A stretch of DNA of 64,000 nucleotides from Flavobacteriaceae bacterium UBA7302 (lineage in GTDB: Bacteria > Bacteroidota > Bacteroidia > Flavobacteriales > Flavobacteriaceae), in contig DKQS01000002.1 of NCBI GenBank assembly GCA_002471825.1, positions 103,947-167,946 of the forward strand. Reading direction: 5' to 3'. Below are positions 35,116 to 43,524 of the stretch, piece by piece (within the stretch, counting starts at the first letter, position 1; the number at the start of each line of letters is the position of its first letter). The notes under the pieces were generated by a model. It had not been told where the DNA came from. It saw nothing but the letters and a program-made list of their open reading frames with translations, and searched no databases. A program made the position numbers and the translations under genes.

Positions 35116-36845
35116 CAGGATTTTACTTTCTTCTTTTTAAAGAAACTATATCCAAAATACAAGAGAATCAATGCCAGAACCAGGTAACGGTATGAAACAG
35201 GTTCTCCTTCGCCATGCACGGTGGTAAACAATCGATCCCAGCGGATGGATTTTAATTTAGCGCCCAATGTCGGTGCATCGGCATCCCAACTAAACCAAAC
35301 CATAACAGGCTTCCCAAGAACGTGGTCAAAAGGAACAAATCCCCAATACCGGGCATCCAAAGAATTGTGACGGTTATCACCAACCAACCAATAATAATCT
35401 TGTTGGAAAGTATAGCTAGTTGCTTTGGATCCATTGATGAATATTTCGTCACCATTGATAACCAGATCATTGTTTTCATAATTTTTGATTACTTGCTCAT
35501 AGAAAGGAATCGTTTCCGCGTTTAAGGTGACGGTAGCTCCTTTTTTAGGAATGTAAATAGGTCCGAAGTTATCTTGACTCCATCCCAATTCTTTTACATG
35601 AGGAAAGATGGCATCATCTGCATCATGAATGAGTTTGGTAATCGATGCTGTTAAAGGATACTTCTTTAATCGTTCCAATTCTTCCTCAGTAAGATTGATG
35701 TTAATCTTATTAGGAACCGAAATCATTTTTAATCGAGAAGCCAAATCTTGCGAAACTCCGCCTGCCACTTCAGTGTACAATGAGTCTTCGCCAATTTTGG
35801 TCAGATCAGCACTTTGCTCGAAGGCTTTTTGAACCTTTTCGTTATCCCAGTATTCGGTTAGTATTTTGTAAACGCCAGTACGTTCCTTGTCAATCAAAAA
35901 TTTCGGATAGGTACTTCTATCAATTGGCTTTTTAGATTCATAGGTATAATAAAATTGAAGCTTTGCTCGGTCTGGTAATACATTCTTTTTACCGTTGATA
36001 TAAAAATAACCGTCAATCATTTGAAGCGTATCACCAGCGATACCAACACAACGCTTTACATAGTTGGTCTTTTTATCTACTGGTTTGTAGGTAAATTGTC
36101 CAGAGTTATCTCCCCACATTGTTTTTAAGGTATCCGCTGGCCAATTAAAACAGACAATGTCGTTGTTCTTAATTCGTTGTAATCCTGGCAATCGCATATG
36201 CGGCAACTGCGGACTTTTCAGATAGGAAACCATGGTAGGGGTGAGATTGATTCCAGTAAGTGGAATCGGAATGGCAGGCAAGGTATCATGTACCATGGGA
36301 GCTGCCACTACTGTGGATGGAACCCTTGCACCATAATGAAACTTACTCACAAAAAGGTAATCTCCTACTAAGAGAGACTTTTCCAATGAAGAAGTTGGTA
36401 TGGTAAAAGGTTGCATGAAATAGGTGTGAACCAAGGTTGCTGCGATAATGGCAAAGGCGATGGAGCTCACCCATTCCCCAAAATTTGACTGTGGTTTTAG
36501 GCTTCGTTCTTCGTTGTATTCATTGGTGGTCGTATAATTGATGTAAATAATATACAGCCCCAGTGTAACTATGACCAAGAAAGATTCCAGGCGCTTTTTG
36601 TATCCGAAGGTCCGAATCGTTTCAATCCAAAATACTGGAAACATTAGCAAGTTAACCACAGGGATGAACAATAAAATAATCCACCACTTTGGCCTTTTGA
36701 CAATTTCCATCAATATCATTGCGTTGTAGATCGGCACTGCCGCTTGCCAGGCTTTTTTACCCGCTTTTTCATATAGTTTCCAAGTTCCGATAAAGTGGAT
36801 GACTTGAATGATAAAAAAGAATGCTATCCAACCTAAGAAAGTCAT
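35115..36845 (-). CDS. lepB: Signal peptidase I with N-terminal DUF5684-type membrane domain
   Basis: Signal peptidase I that removes signal peptides from exported proteins. Residues 1-105 form a multi-helix DUF5684-like membrane domain. The S26 catalytic part follows one membrane helix at about 127-145: the Ser box PTSSLEKSLLVGD with nucleophile S153, the Lys box NYVKRCVGIAGD with K264, and the late box GDNRHNSLDARYWGFVP. A large insertion separates the Lys and final boxes, as in other Bacteroidota, giving 576 residues versus 324 in E. coli. A final helix lies near residues 550-570. It lies between dapB and wbqC. Confidence 0.93.
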   Translation of the reverse strand: MTFLGWIAFFFIIQVIHFIGTWKLYEKAGKKAWQAAVPIYNAMILMEIVKRPKWWIILLFIPVVNLLMFPVFWIETIRTFGYKKRLESFLVIVTLGLYIIYINYTTTNEYNEERSLKPQSNFGEWVSSIAFAIIAATLVHTYFMQPFTIPTSSLEKSLLVGDYLFVSKFHYGARVPSTVVAAPMVHDTLPAIPIPLTGINLTPTMVSYLKSPQLPHMRLPGLQRIKNNDIVCFNWPADTLKTMWGDNSGQFTYKPVDKKTNYVKRCVGIAGDTLQMIDGYFYINGKKNVLPDRAKLQFYYTYESKKPIDRSTYPKFLIDKERTGVYKILTEYWDNEKVQKAFEQSADLTKIGEDSLYTEVAGGVSQDLASRLKMISVPNKININLTEEELERLKKYPLTASITKLIHDADDAIFPHVKELGWSQDNFGPIYIPKKGATVTLNAETIPFYEQVIKNYENNDLVINGDEIFINGSKATSYTFQQDYYWLVGDNRHNSLDARYWGFVPFDHVLGKPVMVWFSWDADAPTLGAKLKSIRWDRLFTTVHGEGEPVSYRYLVLALILLYFGYSFFKKKKVKS

Positions 36846-36901
36846 ATCTAGTCTATTTTGGTCCTACAAGTAAGACATTTTAATTAGTTTTTGTTACGTA
36901 T

Positions 36902-37603
36902 TTACGAAATGTTTAACACATCTCGCATGGAGAAAACTCCTTGTTTGTCAACGATCCATTCTGCGGCAATTACGGCTCCTAAAGCAAATCCTTTTCTACT
37001 ATGAGCGGTATGCTGTATTTCGATGGTATCTACCTCAGATTCATATTCAATGATATGGGTTCCTGGAACATCAGGCGTTCGAGTGGCCTTAATTCCGATG
37101 GTGTTAGAGTCGGTAGATTCGTTCAATACCCAATTTTCTTTGGATGAATTCTCAATAATTCCTTCTGCTAAGGTAATGGCTGTTCCACTGGGAGCATCCA
37201 ACTTCTTTGTATGGTGAATTTCTTCCATGTTAATTTCATATCCAGAAACCTTGTCCATCATTTCAGCCAATTTCTTATTCAGTTCAAAAAAGATGTTCAC
37301 ACCCAAGCTAAAGTTAGAGGCATAAATAAAGGCTCCTTTGTTTTCTGAACACATCTCCAAAGCCTCGTCATAACGATCCAACCAACCTGTGGTACCACTA
37401 ACTACTGGTACATTGTTTTGCAAGCATAGCGTAATGTTATCGAAGGCTGCGGATGGCACACTAAAGTCAATGGCTACATCTGCTAGATTGATGTCTACCA
37501 CATCACCCTGATCTTTTTTAATTACGATTTCATGTCCTCTAGAAATTGCGATCTTTTCAATTTCTTTTCCCATTCTACCATAACCTAATAATGCTATTTT
37601 CAT
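36902..37603 (-). CDS. dapB: 4-hydroxy-tetrahydrodipicolinate reductase
   Basis: NAD(P)H-dependent reductase of the lysine/diaminopimelate pathway. The dinucleotide loop is GYGRMGKE near residues 7-14; the catalytic region is EEIHHTKKLDAPSGTA with the His-His and Lys residues of the active site. At 233 residues it is shorter than E. coli DapB (273) but usual for Bacteroidota. The gene lies 2 bp after DUF5683 in the parAB-DUF5683-dapB-lepB run. Confidence 0.95.
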   Translation of the reverse strand: MKIALLGYGRMGKEIEKIAISRGHEIVIKKDQGDVVDINLADVAIDFSVPSAAFDNITLCLQNNVPVVSGTTGWLDRYDEALEMCSENKGAFIYASNFSLGVNIFFELNKKLAEMMDKVSGYEINMEEIHHTKKLDAPSGTAITLAEGIIENSSKENWVLNESTDSNTIGIKATRTPDVPGTHIIEYESEVDTIEIQHTAHSRKGFALGAVIAAEWIVDKQGVFSMRDVLNIS

Positions 37604-37605
37604 AA

Positions 37606-38199
37606 TTAAAAATTAAATCTAAGGTTGAGCCCCACACTGGGCGCGTCGATTCGAAACTGATCTTGAATAATCACTGGTCGTAAAGTCAAGGCATCACTCG
37701 TATTGAACTGGATAAGGTGCGCATTGACACTGGCTTCCACAATTTGCAGAATATATAAAATAACGCCCGAAAGAATGGATAAATCCCTATTCTGACGCAG
37801 TTGTTCCTGCGCTCTTTCCAATGTTTCCAATGAAACAGTCACAGAACCGTCATCCAATGTAAATTCATCTTGCAATCCAGCAGTCCTCAGTTTGAAGGCT
37901 GTTCGAAATCGTTTGTATTCTCGGTTGTTATCCAAATAAAAATAAGTCGGAATCGCCAAAGCACCCCAAACAATTGGTGCTTTCCAATATTTCTTGTTGT
38001 AAATCTGTCCCATACCCGGAAAGATGGCCGAGTAAAAAGCTGCTTTCGAGGGAGCCAAGGGATTGTATGTGTAGGTGTTTTTTAAGGCTCTTTTTTTAGC
38101 CCTTCGGTTTTTTGTTTTTACAGAATCCTGAACCTGTGCACATAACATCAAGCTGCTAAGAAGAAAAAGAATGGTGAATATGTGTTTCTTGAATCCCAA
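37606..38199 (-). CDS. DUF5683 family protein
   Basis: Exported or membrane protein of 197 residues with a signal peptide ending LMLCAQ, a basic stretch (KTKNRRAKKRALK), then the DUF5683 core SAIFPGMGQIYNKKYWKAP and two membrane segments. Function unknown. It is placed between parB and dapB, immediately after the parB stop, as is usual in flavobacteria. Confidence 0.87.
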   Translation of the reverse strand: MGFKKHIFTILFLLSSLMLCAQVQDSVKTKNRRAKKRALKNTYTYNPLAPSKAAFYSAIFPGMGQIYNKKYWKAPIVWGALAIPTYFYLDNNREYKRFRTAFKLRTAGLQDEFTLDDGSVTVSLETLERAQEQLRQNRDLSILSGVILYILQIVEASVNAHLIQFNTSDALTLRPVIIQDQFRIDAPSVGLNLRFNF

Positions 38200-39084
38200 T
38201 TATTTCAACAACTTTAAGATCCTGTAGAAGTCTTCTTTAGAGTGAAACGGAATGTTGATTTTGCCCTTTCCATTGGATCCCATGGAAACCGAAACTTTTT
38301 GACCAAAAAACTCACTGATGGCAGCAGTTTCTTGCTTCACGTAAGACGGAATCGTTTTTGCCTTTGGTTTTTTAGTCGTGCCGGACTTCAACTGCTTCAC
38401 CAAATCTTCTGTTTGACGAACCGAAAGTTTCTCACGAAGAATCTTTTCATAAATAGCCAGCTGATCTTCGGTGTTTTCTACATTGATCATGGCGCGTCCA
38501 TGTCCCATAGAAATAAATCCATCTCGCATTCCTGTTTGAAGAATCGGATCTAATTTTAACAAACGCAAGTAGTTGGTTACTGTAGATCTCTTTTTACCAA
38601 CACGAGTACTCAATTCTTCTTGAGTAAGGTTGATTTCATCAATCAATCGTTGATAAGATAAGGCAACTTCAATAGGATCGAGGTTTTTTCGTTGGATGTT
38701 TTCAACCAAGGCCATTTCTAACATCTCTTGATCGTTTGCCAATCGGATGTAAGCAGGGATGGTCTGATTTCCAATTAATTTAGAAGCTCTAAATCGTCTT
38801 TCACCAGAAACCAATTGAAAGTTATTGCCACTAAGCTTGCGAACGGTAATGGGTTGAATTACTCCCAATTCTTTGATCGAACTCGCCAACTCTCGTAAAG
38901 ATTCCTCATCGAAATAGGTTCTAGGTTGGTACGGATTTACTTCAATCGACTCGACATCAATTTCAACAATATTCCCGACCAATTTATTCGCGTTTTGATC
39001 GCTAGCCGAATTGATATCAGGCGTTTCCTTTAAAATTGCTGATAATCCTCGTCCTAAGGCTTGTTTTTTGGTGGCCTTTGCCAT
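38200..39084 (-). CDS. parB: Chromosome partitioning protein ParB
   Basis: Centromere-binding CTP-dependent clamp protein of 294 residues. The N-terminal ParB/Srx motifs are VNPYQPR and LVSGERRFRASKLIG, with ENIQRKNLDPIEVA following. A helix-turn-helix region lies at about 160-190 (LTQEELSTRVGKKRSTVTNY), and a basic linker and C-terminal dimer domain finish the protein. It follows parA with no gap. No convincing parS site occurs in this window. Confidence 0.95.
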   Translation of the reverse strand: MAKATKKQALGRGLSAILKETPDINSASDQNANKLVGNIVEIDVESIEVNPYQPRTYFDEESLRELASSIKELGVIQPITVRKLSGNNFQLVSGERRFRASKLIGNQTIPAYIRLANDQEMLEMALVENIQRKNLDPIEVALSYQRLIDEINLTQEELSTRVGKKRSTVTNYLRLLKLDPILQTGMRDGFISMGHGRAMINVENTEDQLAIYEKILREKLSVRQTEDLVKQLKSGTTKKPKAKTIPSYVKQETAAISEFFGQKVSVSMGSNGKGKINIPFHSKEDFYRILKLLK

Positions 39085-39849
39085 TTATGCGTTCTTTTTA
39101 AGTAATTCTTGGGCTAAATTTAAGTAATTTACAGCACCTTTACTAGTAGCATCATAAGCGATGATGCTCTCTCCGTAGCTCGGTGCTTCCCCAAGTCTAA
39201 TATTCCTTCTAATGATTGTGTCAAAAACCATGGTGCTGAAATGCTTTCGTACTTCATCCACCACTTGGTTGGATAGGCGCAATCGTCTGTCAAACATCGT
39301 GAGCAATAGTCCCTCAATATCCAAATTCGGATTGTGGATTTTTTGCACTCTTTTGATGGTGTTTAAAAGCTTGCCCAATCCTTCTAAGGCAAAATATTCA
39401 CACTGAATGGGAATAATTACCGAATTCGCAGCAACCAGAGCGTTCAAGGTTAAGAGTCCGAGTGACGGTGCACAATCAATAATGATGTAATCGTAATCGT
39501 CTTGGATCGGTTCTAGAGCACTTTTTAGCATGTACTCTCTATTCTCTTTGTCAACCAACTCGATTTCAATAGCAACTAAATCGATATGTGCTGGGATGAT
39601 ATCAAGATTTGGTGAAGAGGTGCTTACAATGGCATCGGCAGCCTTGGCTGTATGTTCCAAAACTTGGTAAGTGCCGTTGACCACTTCTTCAACGACAATG
39701 CCTAGCCCTGAAGAGGCATTGGCTTGAGGGTCGGCATCGATAAGAAGAATCTTCTTTTCCAATACCCCAAGAGAAGCCGCTAGGTTAACGCTTGTTGTAG
39801 TTTTTCCTACACCACCTTTTTGATTTGCAATTGCTATTATTTTACCCAT
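39085..39849 (-). CDS. parA: Chromosome partitioning ATPase ParA
   Basis: Deviant Walker ATPase of 254 residues that, with ParB, separates chromosome origins. The P-loop is KGGVGKTTTSVNLAA (about residues 10-24), switch I is LLIDADPQANASSGLG, and the Walker B-like stretch is YIIIDCAPSLGLLTLNAL. It is the first gene of a minus-strand operon with parB, DUF5683, dapB and probably lepB and wbqC. Its presence usually indicates that the replication origin is not far away, though distance cannot be judged here. Confidence 0.95.
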   Translation of the reverse strand: MGKIIAIANQKGGVGKTTTSVNLAASLGVLEKKILLIDADPQANASSGLGIVVEEVVNGTYQVLEHTAKAADAIVSTSSPNLDIIPAHIDLVAIEIELVDKENREYMLKSALEPIQDDYDYIIIDCAPSLGLLTLNALVAANSVIIPIQCEYFALEGLGKLLNTIKRVQKIHNPNLDIEGLLLTMFDRRLRLSNQVVDEVRKHFSTMVFDTIIRRNIRLGEAPSYGESIIAYDATSKGAVNYLNLAQELLKKNA

Positions 39850-39929
39850 GTGAAATCGCTATGAATAACGGGTAAAATTACAATTAATTATCGTTCAAGA
39901 GTAGCTATTATGTTAACAAATTTCTAAAC

Positions 39930-39957
39930 TTTTTGAACAATTTCAGAAGTTCAAAAA
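39930..39957. terminator. Probable terminator after pepD
   Basis: A 9-bp inverted repeat (TTTTTGAAC at 39930-39938, GTTCAAAAA at 39949-39957) with a 10-nt loop lies 11 nt past the pepD stop, ending in a T run on the minus strand. The stem is AT-rich, so efficiency may be modest. Confidence 0.55.
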
Positions 39958-39967
39958 AGCTCGGAAA

Positions 39968-41428
39968 TTATGCTTTTGGAATACTTTTCAATACTTCTAA
40001 TAACAACTTCCAAAATTTTTGAGAAGAGGATATCTGTGCTTTCTCATCTGGAGAATGGGCGCCTAAAATATTTGGGCCGAAAGAAATCATGTCCATCTCA
40101 GGGAAATGTTCACCTAAAATTCCGCATTCCAATCCGGCATGACAAGCAGCTACATGTGGTTTTTCGTTGAACAATTTTTCGTAAGAAGAAACTAAAATAT
40201 TGAGTATTTCAGAATCAATATTTGGCAACCATCCGGGGTAATCACCAGAAAACCCAATTTCACATCCTGCGAGTTCAAAGCACGATTGTAATGAATTCGC
40301 CAAATCCCATTTGCTAGAATCAGAAGAGGACCTTGTGAGGCATTCAACTTTTAAATCGCCATTGGCAATGGTCACCTTGGCAATGTTGTTGGATGTTTCG
40401 ACCAATCCTTCTACATCTGGACTCATACGATACACTCCGTTGAGGGCGGCATAAATTGCCTTGGTGATTCCTTCTTGTACCCCTAATTCCATTACATGAT
40501 TGGGTAAACTAGTTTCAGTAATTTCAATTTTTAGATTGGGTTCTAAGTTTTTAAACTCATTTAGGATGGCATCAATCTTGTCTTGGATGTCGGATAGGAA
40601 AGCACTTTCTGTGGCTATGTCTACCACGAAGGTCGCAAAGCTTTCTCTTGGAATTGCGTTGCGTAAGCTTCCGCCTTGGATGGATGAAATTCGCAGTCCG
40701 TAATTGGTGAAACCATCAAACAATATGCGATTCATCAATTTATTGGCATTTCCCAATCCTTTGTGAATATCCATTCCAGAATGTCCACCTTGAAGGCCAG
40801 TGATGGCGATTTGATAAGCTTTTACATTTTCTGGTGTCGGTTCCTCCTGATAACTTCTTGAAGCAGTTATGTCCACACCACCGGCACATCCAATGCCAAT
40901 TTCATCATCTTCTTCGGTATCTAGATTGAGTAAGATTTTACCATCAATGAGTGAAGCGTCCAATTCCATAGCACCAGTCATTCCTGTTTCTTCATCAATA
41001 GTAAACAAGGCTTCAATAGGAGGGTGTGCGATATCCGTAGAGGACAAAACGGCCATGATAGCCGCTACCCCTAGTCCGTTGTCGGCGCCAAGTGTAGTTC
41101 CTCTGGCCTTTACCCAATCTCCGTCAATATACATGTCGATTCCTTGTGAATCGAAGTCAAAAACAGTATCAGCATTTTTTTGATGCACCATATCTAAGTG
41201 CCCTTGCATCACCACGGTTTTGCGATTTTCCATTCCAGCAGATGCAGGCTTTTTTATAATCACATTCCCTGCCTGATCGGTGAGTGTCTCGAGATTCAAT
41301 TGCTTTCCAAAATCTTGGATGAATTTGATAACTCTTTCTTCCTTTTTTGAAGGTCTAGGAACGGCATTGAGGTCTGCGAAATGTCCCCATAAGATTTGAG
41401 GTTCAAGGGCTTTGATGTCGGTGCTCAT
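39968..41428 (-). CDS. pepD: Aminoacyl-histidine dipeptidase (M20 family)
   Basis: Cytoplasmic zinc di-peptidase that splits Xaa-His dipeptides, 486 residues from ATG at 41428. M20 motifs: MQGHLDMVHQK (zinc His and catalytic Asp), TTLGADNGLGVAA, TIDEETGMTGA (catalytic Glu), and a late AACHAGLECGILGEHFPEMD. The longer frame up to 41503 is rejected because those 25 residues would be encoded by the terminator of the upstream nitroreductase gene. Probably transcribed alone. Confidence 0.93.
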   Translation of the reverse strand: MSTDIKALEPQILWGHFADLNAVPRPSKKEERVIKFIQDFGKQLNLETLTDQAGNVIIKKPASAGMENRKTVVMQGHLDMVHQKNADTVFDFDSQGIDMYIDGDWVKARGTTLGADNGLGVAAIMAVLSSTDIAHPPIEALFTIDEETGMTGAMELDASLIDGKILLNLDTEEDDEIGIGCAGGVDITASRSYQEEPTPENVKAYQIAITGLQGGHSGMDIHKGLGNANKLMNRILFDGFTNYGLRISSIQGGSLRNAIPRESFATFVVDIATESAFLSDIQDKIDAILNEFKNLEPNLKIEITETSLPNHVMELGVQEGITKAIYAALNGVYRMSPDVEGLVETSNNIAKVTIANGDLKVECLTRSSSDSSKWDLANSLQSCFELAGCEIGFSGDYPGWLPNIDSEILNILVSSYEKLFNEKPHVAACHAGLECGILGEHFPEMDMISFGPNILGAHSPDEKAQISSSQKFWKLLLEVLKSIPKA

Positions 41429-41470
41429 TTTTTGAAAATTTGATGCTAATTTACGTGAATAAAAGACCAA

Positions 41471-41499
41471 AAAAAAGCCTTCTTTTAAAAAGAAGGCTT
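41471..41499 (-). terminator. Intrinsic terminator after the nitroreductase gene
   Basis: Perfect 10-bp stem (AAGCCTTCTT at 41475-41484, AAGAAGGCTT at 41490-41499) with a 5-nt loop and a run of T on the minus strand. It lies 20 nt past the stop of the gene at 41519 and upstream of pepD, and so fixes the pepD start as downstream of it. Confidence 0.88.
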
Positions 41500-41518
41500 G
41501 CATTTTCGTTGTGTTTTT

Positions 41519-42151
41519 TTATTTGATATCTACAATGATATCTTCCAGATTTCTACGAACTTTTTTCTGGTCTTTCATAAAATCATCTTCAGCGCGATAT
41601 CCCACTGGTAATACCAAAACAGAAGTAAGATTTTGATTGTTTAAGCCCAATACTTCGTCATATTTTTCTGGAATGAATCCTTCCATTGGACAAGAATCAA
41701 TTTCTTCCAATGCACAAACTGTCAATAGATTTCCCATGGCCAAGTAAGCCTGATTTTTATTCCACGCCAACAATTCCTCTTGTGACTGGCTATCTACCGT
41801 GTTGGTTAAAAATTCTTGAAACGGTTTTATAATTTCATCGGGAGTATTTCTAATTTCTTTAACTCTGTTGAAATAGCTGCCAACTTCCTCTGTCGCGTAT
41901 TCTTTTGGAACGGCAATTACCAATAGGTGAGAAGCCTGAGCCACTTGTTTCTGATTCCAAGAATGGGGTACCAATTCGGCTTGAATCTCTTTGTTCTGAA
42001 TCACAATTAACTTTGAAGGTTGTAATCCATAAGAACTGGCTGTGAGGTTAAAAGCTTCTTTGAGGACATCGATTTTTGATGCCGGAACTAATTTATTTTC
42101 GTCAAATTTTTTAACAGCGTAACGCCATTGTAAACTCTCTAATACTTGCAT
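41519..42151 (-). CDS. NAD(P)H-dependent oxidoreductase (nitroreductase family)
   Basis: FMN-containing nitroreductase-like protein of 210 residues, similar to NfsB/DrgA. The N-terminal QWRYAVKKFDENKLV motif and ASSYGLQPSKLIVI bind FMN; the later AMGNLLTVCALEEIDSCPMEGF is typical of the family. It probably reduces quinones or nitro compounds; the physiological substrate is not known. It has its own promoter (TATTTTTG on the minus strand) and terminator. Confidence 0.9.
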   Translation of the reverse strand: MQVLESLQWRYAVKKFDENKLVPASKIDVLKEAFNLTASSYGLQPSKLIVIQNKEIQAELVPHSWNQKQVAQASHLLVIAVPKEYATEEVGSYFNRVKEIRNTPDEIIKPFQEFLTNTVDSQSQEELLAWNKNQAYLAMGNLLTVCALEEIDSCPMEGFIPEKYDEVLGLNNQNLTSVLVLPVGYRAEDDFMKDQKKVRRNLEDIIVDIK

Positions 42152-42164
42152 GATTATTTTTTTG

Positions 42165-42172
42165 CAAAAATA
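42165..42172 (-). promoter_or_regulatory. -7 element of the nitroreductase gene
   Basis: The minus strand reads TATTTTTG, an exact TAnnTTTG, 13 nt before the ATG at 42151. No -33 TTG is visible. Confidence 0.5.
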
Positions 42173-42211
42173 TTTCGAATAGTTTCATTTCTCTGAAGCC
42201 TAACATCTATA

Positions 42212-42233
42212 AATCTTATACGGCTATAAGATT
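42212..42233. promoter_or_regulatory. Perfect dyad in the nitroreductase/DUF2851 intergenic region
   Basis: Perfect 9-bp arms, AATCTTATA (42212-42220) and TATAAGATT (42225-42233), around CGGC. The dyad lies between divergent genes and ends 6 bp before TATTTTCG (42240-42247), a candidate -7 element for DUF2851 with one mismatch. It therefore sits over the -33 zone of that promoter, as an operator would. No regulator gene is adjacent. Confidence 0.5.
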
Positions 42234-42254
42234 ATTTTGTATTTTCGACCTGCT

Positions 42255-43523
42255 ATGAAAGAAGAATTCCTACACTTTGTTTGGAAGCAAAAAGTGTTGC
42301 TTTCCAATCAAATATATACCACGCAAAAAGAGCTAGTTCGTATTCTTGAACCAGGGTTTTACAATAACAACTCAGGCCCCGATTTTCTCTATGCCAAAAT
42401 TCGAATCGGCAACACCCTTTGGGCAGGTCATGTTGAAATCCACTTAAAGTCCTCGGATTGGTATGCCCATCGGCATCAACAAGATGACAATTATGACCCG
42501 GTAATTTTACATGTGGTTTGGGAGGATGATGTTCCTGTCTATTCGAATGACAATGTCCCATTTCCGACGCTGGTTGTCAAAGATTATCTTGAGGATCAAC
42601 TTTTTCTAAATTATCAGAAACTCATTGATAATCAAAACTGGATTGCCTGTGGAGATGGTATTGCTGATGTCGATTCATTTGTTTTTAATCATTGGTTGGA
42701 GCGACTCTTTTTTGAACGTTTGGAACGCAAAGCAATGCAAATAGAAAGATGGTTGCAAGAAACAAATAACGATTTTGAGGCTGTTTTATTTATGGTTCTC
42801 GCTAAGAATTTTGGTCTAAAAGTAAATGGAGAAGCATTTTGTCAGTTAGCACAATCAATTGATTTTTCTGTAATTAAGAAGGTTGCATCATCATCATTTT
42901 CATTGGAAGCTTTGCTGTTTGGACAAGCAGGATTTTTGTCGGAAACCATTGATGTACCTTATCATCATGAATTAAGGGAAGCCTATTCTTTTTTAATGAA
43001 GAAATACCAATTGAAACCTGGTAGGAAAACCAAATTCCAATTTTTTCGAATGCGTCCACAAAACTTTCCGACCATTCGGATTGCGCAACTGGCTGCTTTG
43101 TATAGTTCACAATCCAATCTTTTTTCCAAATTGATGAATTGCCGAACAAAAAACGAATATTATCAGGTTTTGGATCTTCAACTTAACTCCTTTTGGAGAA
43201 CTCATTATAACTTTGAAAAATTGTCAAAAGCATCTACTAAGAACCTATCAAAATCCTTCAAACAATTGCTACTCATTAATGCCATTTTACCAATGAAATG
43301 GCTTTATGGTAAGTACTCAAATTCTTCGTCAGTAAATGAAATAATCGCTCTGCTTGAGGATTTGCCCGCCGAGCAAAACGGAATTATAAAAGGTTTTCAA
43401 CGGTTGGACATTAAGGCTAGGAATTTAAAGGAGAGCCAGGCCTTACTGGAGTTAAAATACAACTATTGCGCAAAGAAACGATGTTTGCAATGCGCAATAG
43501 GATCTAAATTATTGAAACAATAA
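42255..43523 (+). CDS. DUF2851 family protein
   Basis: Conserved protein of 422 residues in Bacteroidota. The ATG at 42255 gives MKEEFLHFVWKQKVLLSNQI, the usual family opening; a TTG at 42237 lies in the promoter zone and is rejected. Conserved stretches are ILEPGFYNNNSGPDFLYAKI and WAGHVEIHLKSSDWYAHRH, and a C-terminal CAKKRCLQCAIGSKLLK with three cysteines. The GPDF / HVEIH pattern suggests a nuclease- or hydrolase-like core, but no activity is known. It converges on the metalloprotease gene with a 1-bp gap. Confidence 0.85.
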   Translation: MKEEFLHFVWKQKVLLSNQIYTTQKELVRILEPGFYNNNSGPDFLYAKIRIGNTLWAGHVEIHLKSSDWYAHRHQQDDNYDPVILHVVWEDDVPVYSNDNVPFPTLVVKDYLEDQLFLNYQKLIDNQNWIACGDGIADVDSFVFNHWLERLFFERLERKAMQIERWLQETNNDFEAVLFMVLAKNFGLKVNGEAFCQLAQSIDFSVIKKVASSSFSLEALLFGQAGFLSETIDVPYHHELREAYSFLMKKYQLKPGRKTKFQFFRMRPQNFPTIRIAQLAALYSSQSNLFSKLMNCRTKNEYYQVLDLQLNSFWRTHYNFEKLSKASTKNLSKSFKQLLLINAILPMKWLYGKYSNSSSVNEIIALLEDLPAEQNGIIKGFQRLDIKARNLKESQALLELKYNYCAKKRCLQCAIGSKLLKQ

Positions 43524-43524
43524 G

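Noticed and set aside
41429..41503. N-terminal extension of pepD to an earlier ATG
   Set aside because: The added residues would be encoded by the terminator of the upstream nitroreductase gene; homologues begin near MSTDIKALEPQ.
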